DNA of 34,079 nucleotides from Myxococcota bacterium (GTDB lineage: Bacteria; Myxococcota_A; UBA9160; UBA6930): positions 1-34,079 of the forward strand of contig JANQFK010000080.1 of the NCBI GenBank assembly GCA_028277885.1. Direction: 5' to 3'. Both the position numbers and the translations under genes were made by a program. The notes below the pieces were generated by a model. It saw only the letters and a list, made by a program, of their open reading frames with translations, had not been told where the DNA came from and searched no databases. Below are positions 32,722 through 34,079 of the stretch, piece after piece. Each line of letters begins with the position of its first letter. The stretch's first letter is position 1.

Positions 32722-34079
32722 GTGCACGCGCCGCCCTTCCTGCTGGAGCTGCTGCTGCTGATCGCCTTCGCGGCGGTGGGGGTGGCGCTCTTCGAGCGCC
32801 TGCGGCTGCCCGCCATCACCGGCTTCCTGCTGATCGGGGCCCTGGCGGGCCCGGGCGGCCTCGGGCTGGTGGACGATCCCGACCGGGTGCGCGAGCTCGC
32901 CGAGCTCGGCGTCGTCTTCCTGCTGTTCGAGATCGGCCTCGAGCTGCCCGTGGACCGGGTGCGGCGCCTGTGGCGCACCTCCCTCGTGGCCGGCGCGCTC
33001 CAGGTGTTCGTCACCCTCGCCGTGGTGGCGGGCTGCGCCGTGCTGCTCGGCGCGGGCTGGCGCAGCGCCGTCGTGATCGGCGCGCTGGTCGCGCTCTCGA
33101 GCACCGCCCTCGTGCTGGGCCAGCTCGCCGAACGCGGCGAGGTGGACGCGCCCCACGGCCAGCTCTCCCTCGGGATCCTGATCTTCCAGGATCTCTGCAT
33201 CGTGCCCTTCCTGCTGGTGATCCCGATCCTGGCGAGCCCCGCCGGCGCCGGGGCCTGGGGGGTGGGGCTCGAGATCGGGCGGGCCGGAGCGGTGCTGGCG
33301 CTCTTCTACGTGGCGGCGCGCTTCGTGCTGCCGCCGCTGCTGGCGCGGGTCGCCGGGATCGGGTCGCGGGACCTGTTCAGCCTGCTCGCCCTGCTGGTGG
33401 TGGTGGGCTCGGCGGTGCTCGCCGACTCCGTGGGCCTCACCCTCGCCGTGGGCGCCTTCATCGGCGGCCTGGTCACCAGCACCTCGCCCTACGCGCACCA
33501 GCTCTCCGCCGAGCTGCTGCCCCTGCGCGGCGTGCTGCTCGGGCTCTTCTTCACCGCCGTGGGGATGCTGTTCGATCCCGAGGCCGCGCTGCGCGATGCC
33601 ACGGACCTGGCGGGCTACGTGACCGGCGTGCTCGTGGTGAAGACCGCCGTGGTCGTGGCGGTGGTGGCCGGGGTGCTGCGCAGCGGCCTGCGCCTCGGCG
33701 TGCAGACCGGCATGGTGCTGGCCCAGAGCGGCGAGTTCTCCTTCGTGCTCGCGGCCAGCGCCGCCGCGGCCGGCCTGCTCGAGCCCGCCGTCCAGCAGAC
33801 CTTCGTGGCCGGCACCATGCTGACCCTGCTGGCCACGCCCTTCCTGATCCGCGCCGCGCCGGTGGTGGCCGCGCGCTTCGGTCGCCTCGGCGCGGCGGGC
33901 GAGCGCGCCGCGGCCGTGGCCGCCCTCGAGGACGCCGCCGAGACGCCCACCACGGGCCACGTGGTGGTGGTGGGCTACGGCGTCGCGGGGCGCGTGCTGG
34001 CCCGGGTGCTGCGCAGCATCGACACCGACCACGTGGTGATCGACGCCAACCCGCGCTCGGTGGCCGACGCGCGCACCGC
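32722..34079 (+). CDS. CPA2 cation:proton antiporter, KefB-type (partial, cut by window end)
   Basis: 452 complete codons are visible. The transport domain has about 12 TM segments (FLLELLLLIAFAAVGVALF, RLRLPAITGFLLIGALAGP, FLLFEIGLEL, ALVALSSTALVLGQLAERGE, LSLGILIFQDLCIVPFLLV; landmarks) and the functional Asp in FQDL. The TrkA-N/RCK domain starts near residue 410 with VVVVGYGVAGRVLARVL (GxGxxG nucleotide site). It acts in K+/H+ exchange at the inner membrane. The GTG at 32722 is the earliest start: a TAG lies 6 nt upstream in frame. An 18-codon ATG frame (32662-32718) ends on that TAG and could be a leader peptide. Confidence 0.92.
   Translation, partial: MHAPPFLLELLLLIAFAAVGVALFERLRLPAITGFLLIGALAGPGGLGLVDDPDRVRELAELGVVFLLFEIGLELPVDRVRRLWRTSLVAGALQVFVTLAVVAGCAVLLGAGWRSAVVIGALVALSSTALVLGQLAERGEVDAPHGQLSLGILIFQDLCIVPFLLVIPILASPAGAGAWGVGLEIGRAGAVLALFYVAARFVLPPLLARVAGIGSRDLFSLLALLVVVGSAVLADSVGLTLAVGAFIGGLVTSTSPYAHQLSAELLPLRGVLLGLFFTAVGMLFDPEAALRDATDLAGYVTGVLVVKTAVVVAVVAGVLRSGLRLGVQTGMVLAQSGEFSFVLAASAAAAGLLEPAVQQTFVAGTMLTLLATPFLIRAAPVVAARFGRLGAAGERAAAVAALEDAAETPTTGHVVVVGYGVAGRVLARVLRSIDTDHVVIDANPRSVADART

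Overview
The window is a very GC-rich, densely packed bacterial chromosome segment with about 35 protein genes. No rRNA, tRNA or CRISPR array was seen. An Mla/MCE outer-membrane lipid transport operon, several lipobox lipoproteins and a KefB-type antiporter mark a Gram-negative envelope. The mix of GroESL, aerobic HemF, a family-B DNA polymerase, a luciferase-like monooxygenase, many SDR enzymes and a sigma-54 activator resembles high-GC Deltaproteobacteria/Myxococcota-like lineages. That placement is an inference; no marker rRNA is present.

Layout. 1-1139: two coupled CBS-domain genes followed by hairpins. 1322-3030: a NodI/NodJ-type ABC-2 exporter, tail to tail with hemF (3032-3955). 4315-6267: groES-groEL behind a 359-nt leader, ended by a strong terminator. 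6463-9674: a thioredoxin/TPR co-chaperone gene followed by DNA polymerase II. 9854-11229: a 7Fe-type ferredoxin whose 3' end overlaps moaA. 11251-11760: a PilZ protein. 12029-13826: an epimerase/SDR pair behind a candidate sigma-54 promoter. 13823-18699: two stand-alone lipoprotein genes, then the four-gene mlaE(STAS fusion)-mlaF-mlaD-lipoprotein operon. 18799-22452: a tandem universal stress protein, an HTH/zinc-ribbon protein, exonuclease III, MsrA and a luciferase-like oxidoreductase. 22458-26447: a large membrane protein with a spermidine-synthase-like core, and a PlsC-type acyltransferase.

The accessory part is 26617-28376, a complete IS1595-family element. It has 22-bp imperfect terminal inverted repeats (18/22 identical) and a perfect 8-bp target duplication (CATCCGAT). 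It carries a transposase and two further reading frames: a lower-GC two-TM protein of unknown function, probably leaderless, and a 59-residue basic protein divergent from and antisense to the transposase leader. The element landed within about 20 bp of the start codon of a sigma-54-type activator gene (28394-29941). It cut that gene from its apparent promoter and may supply a replacement from its right end. To the right lie an orphan OmpR-type response regulator, an ECF-like sigma factor without an adjacent anti-sigma gene, a retinol-dehydrogenase-like SDR, and the N-terminal three quarters of a CPA2 antiporter cut by the window edge.

Most neighbouring genes overlap or lie within about 20 bp, so operons and tail-to-tail pairs are common and long non-coding stretches are few. 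Regulatory calls rest on eye-matched motifs and are given lower confidence than the genes.
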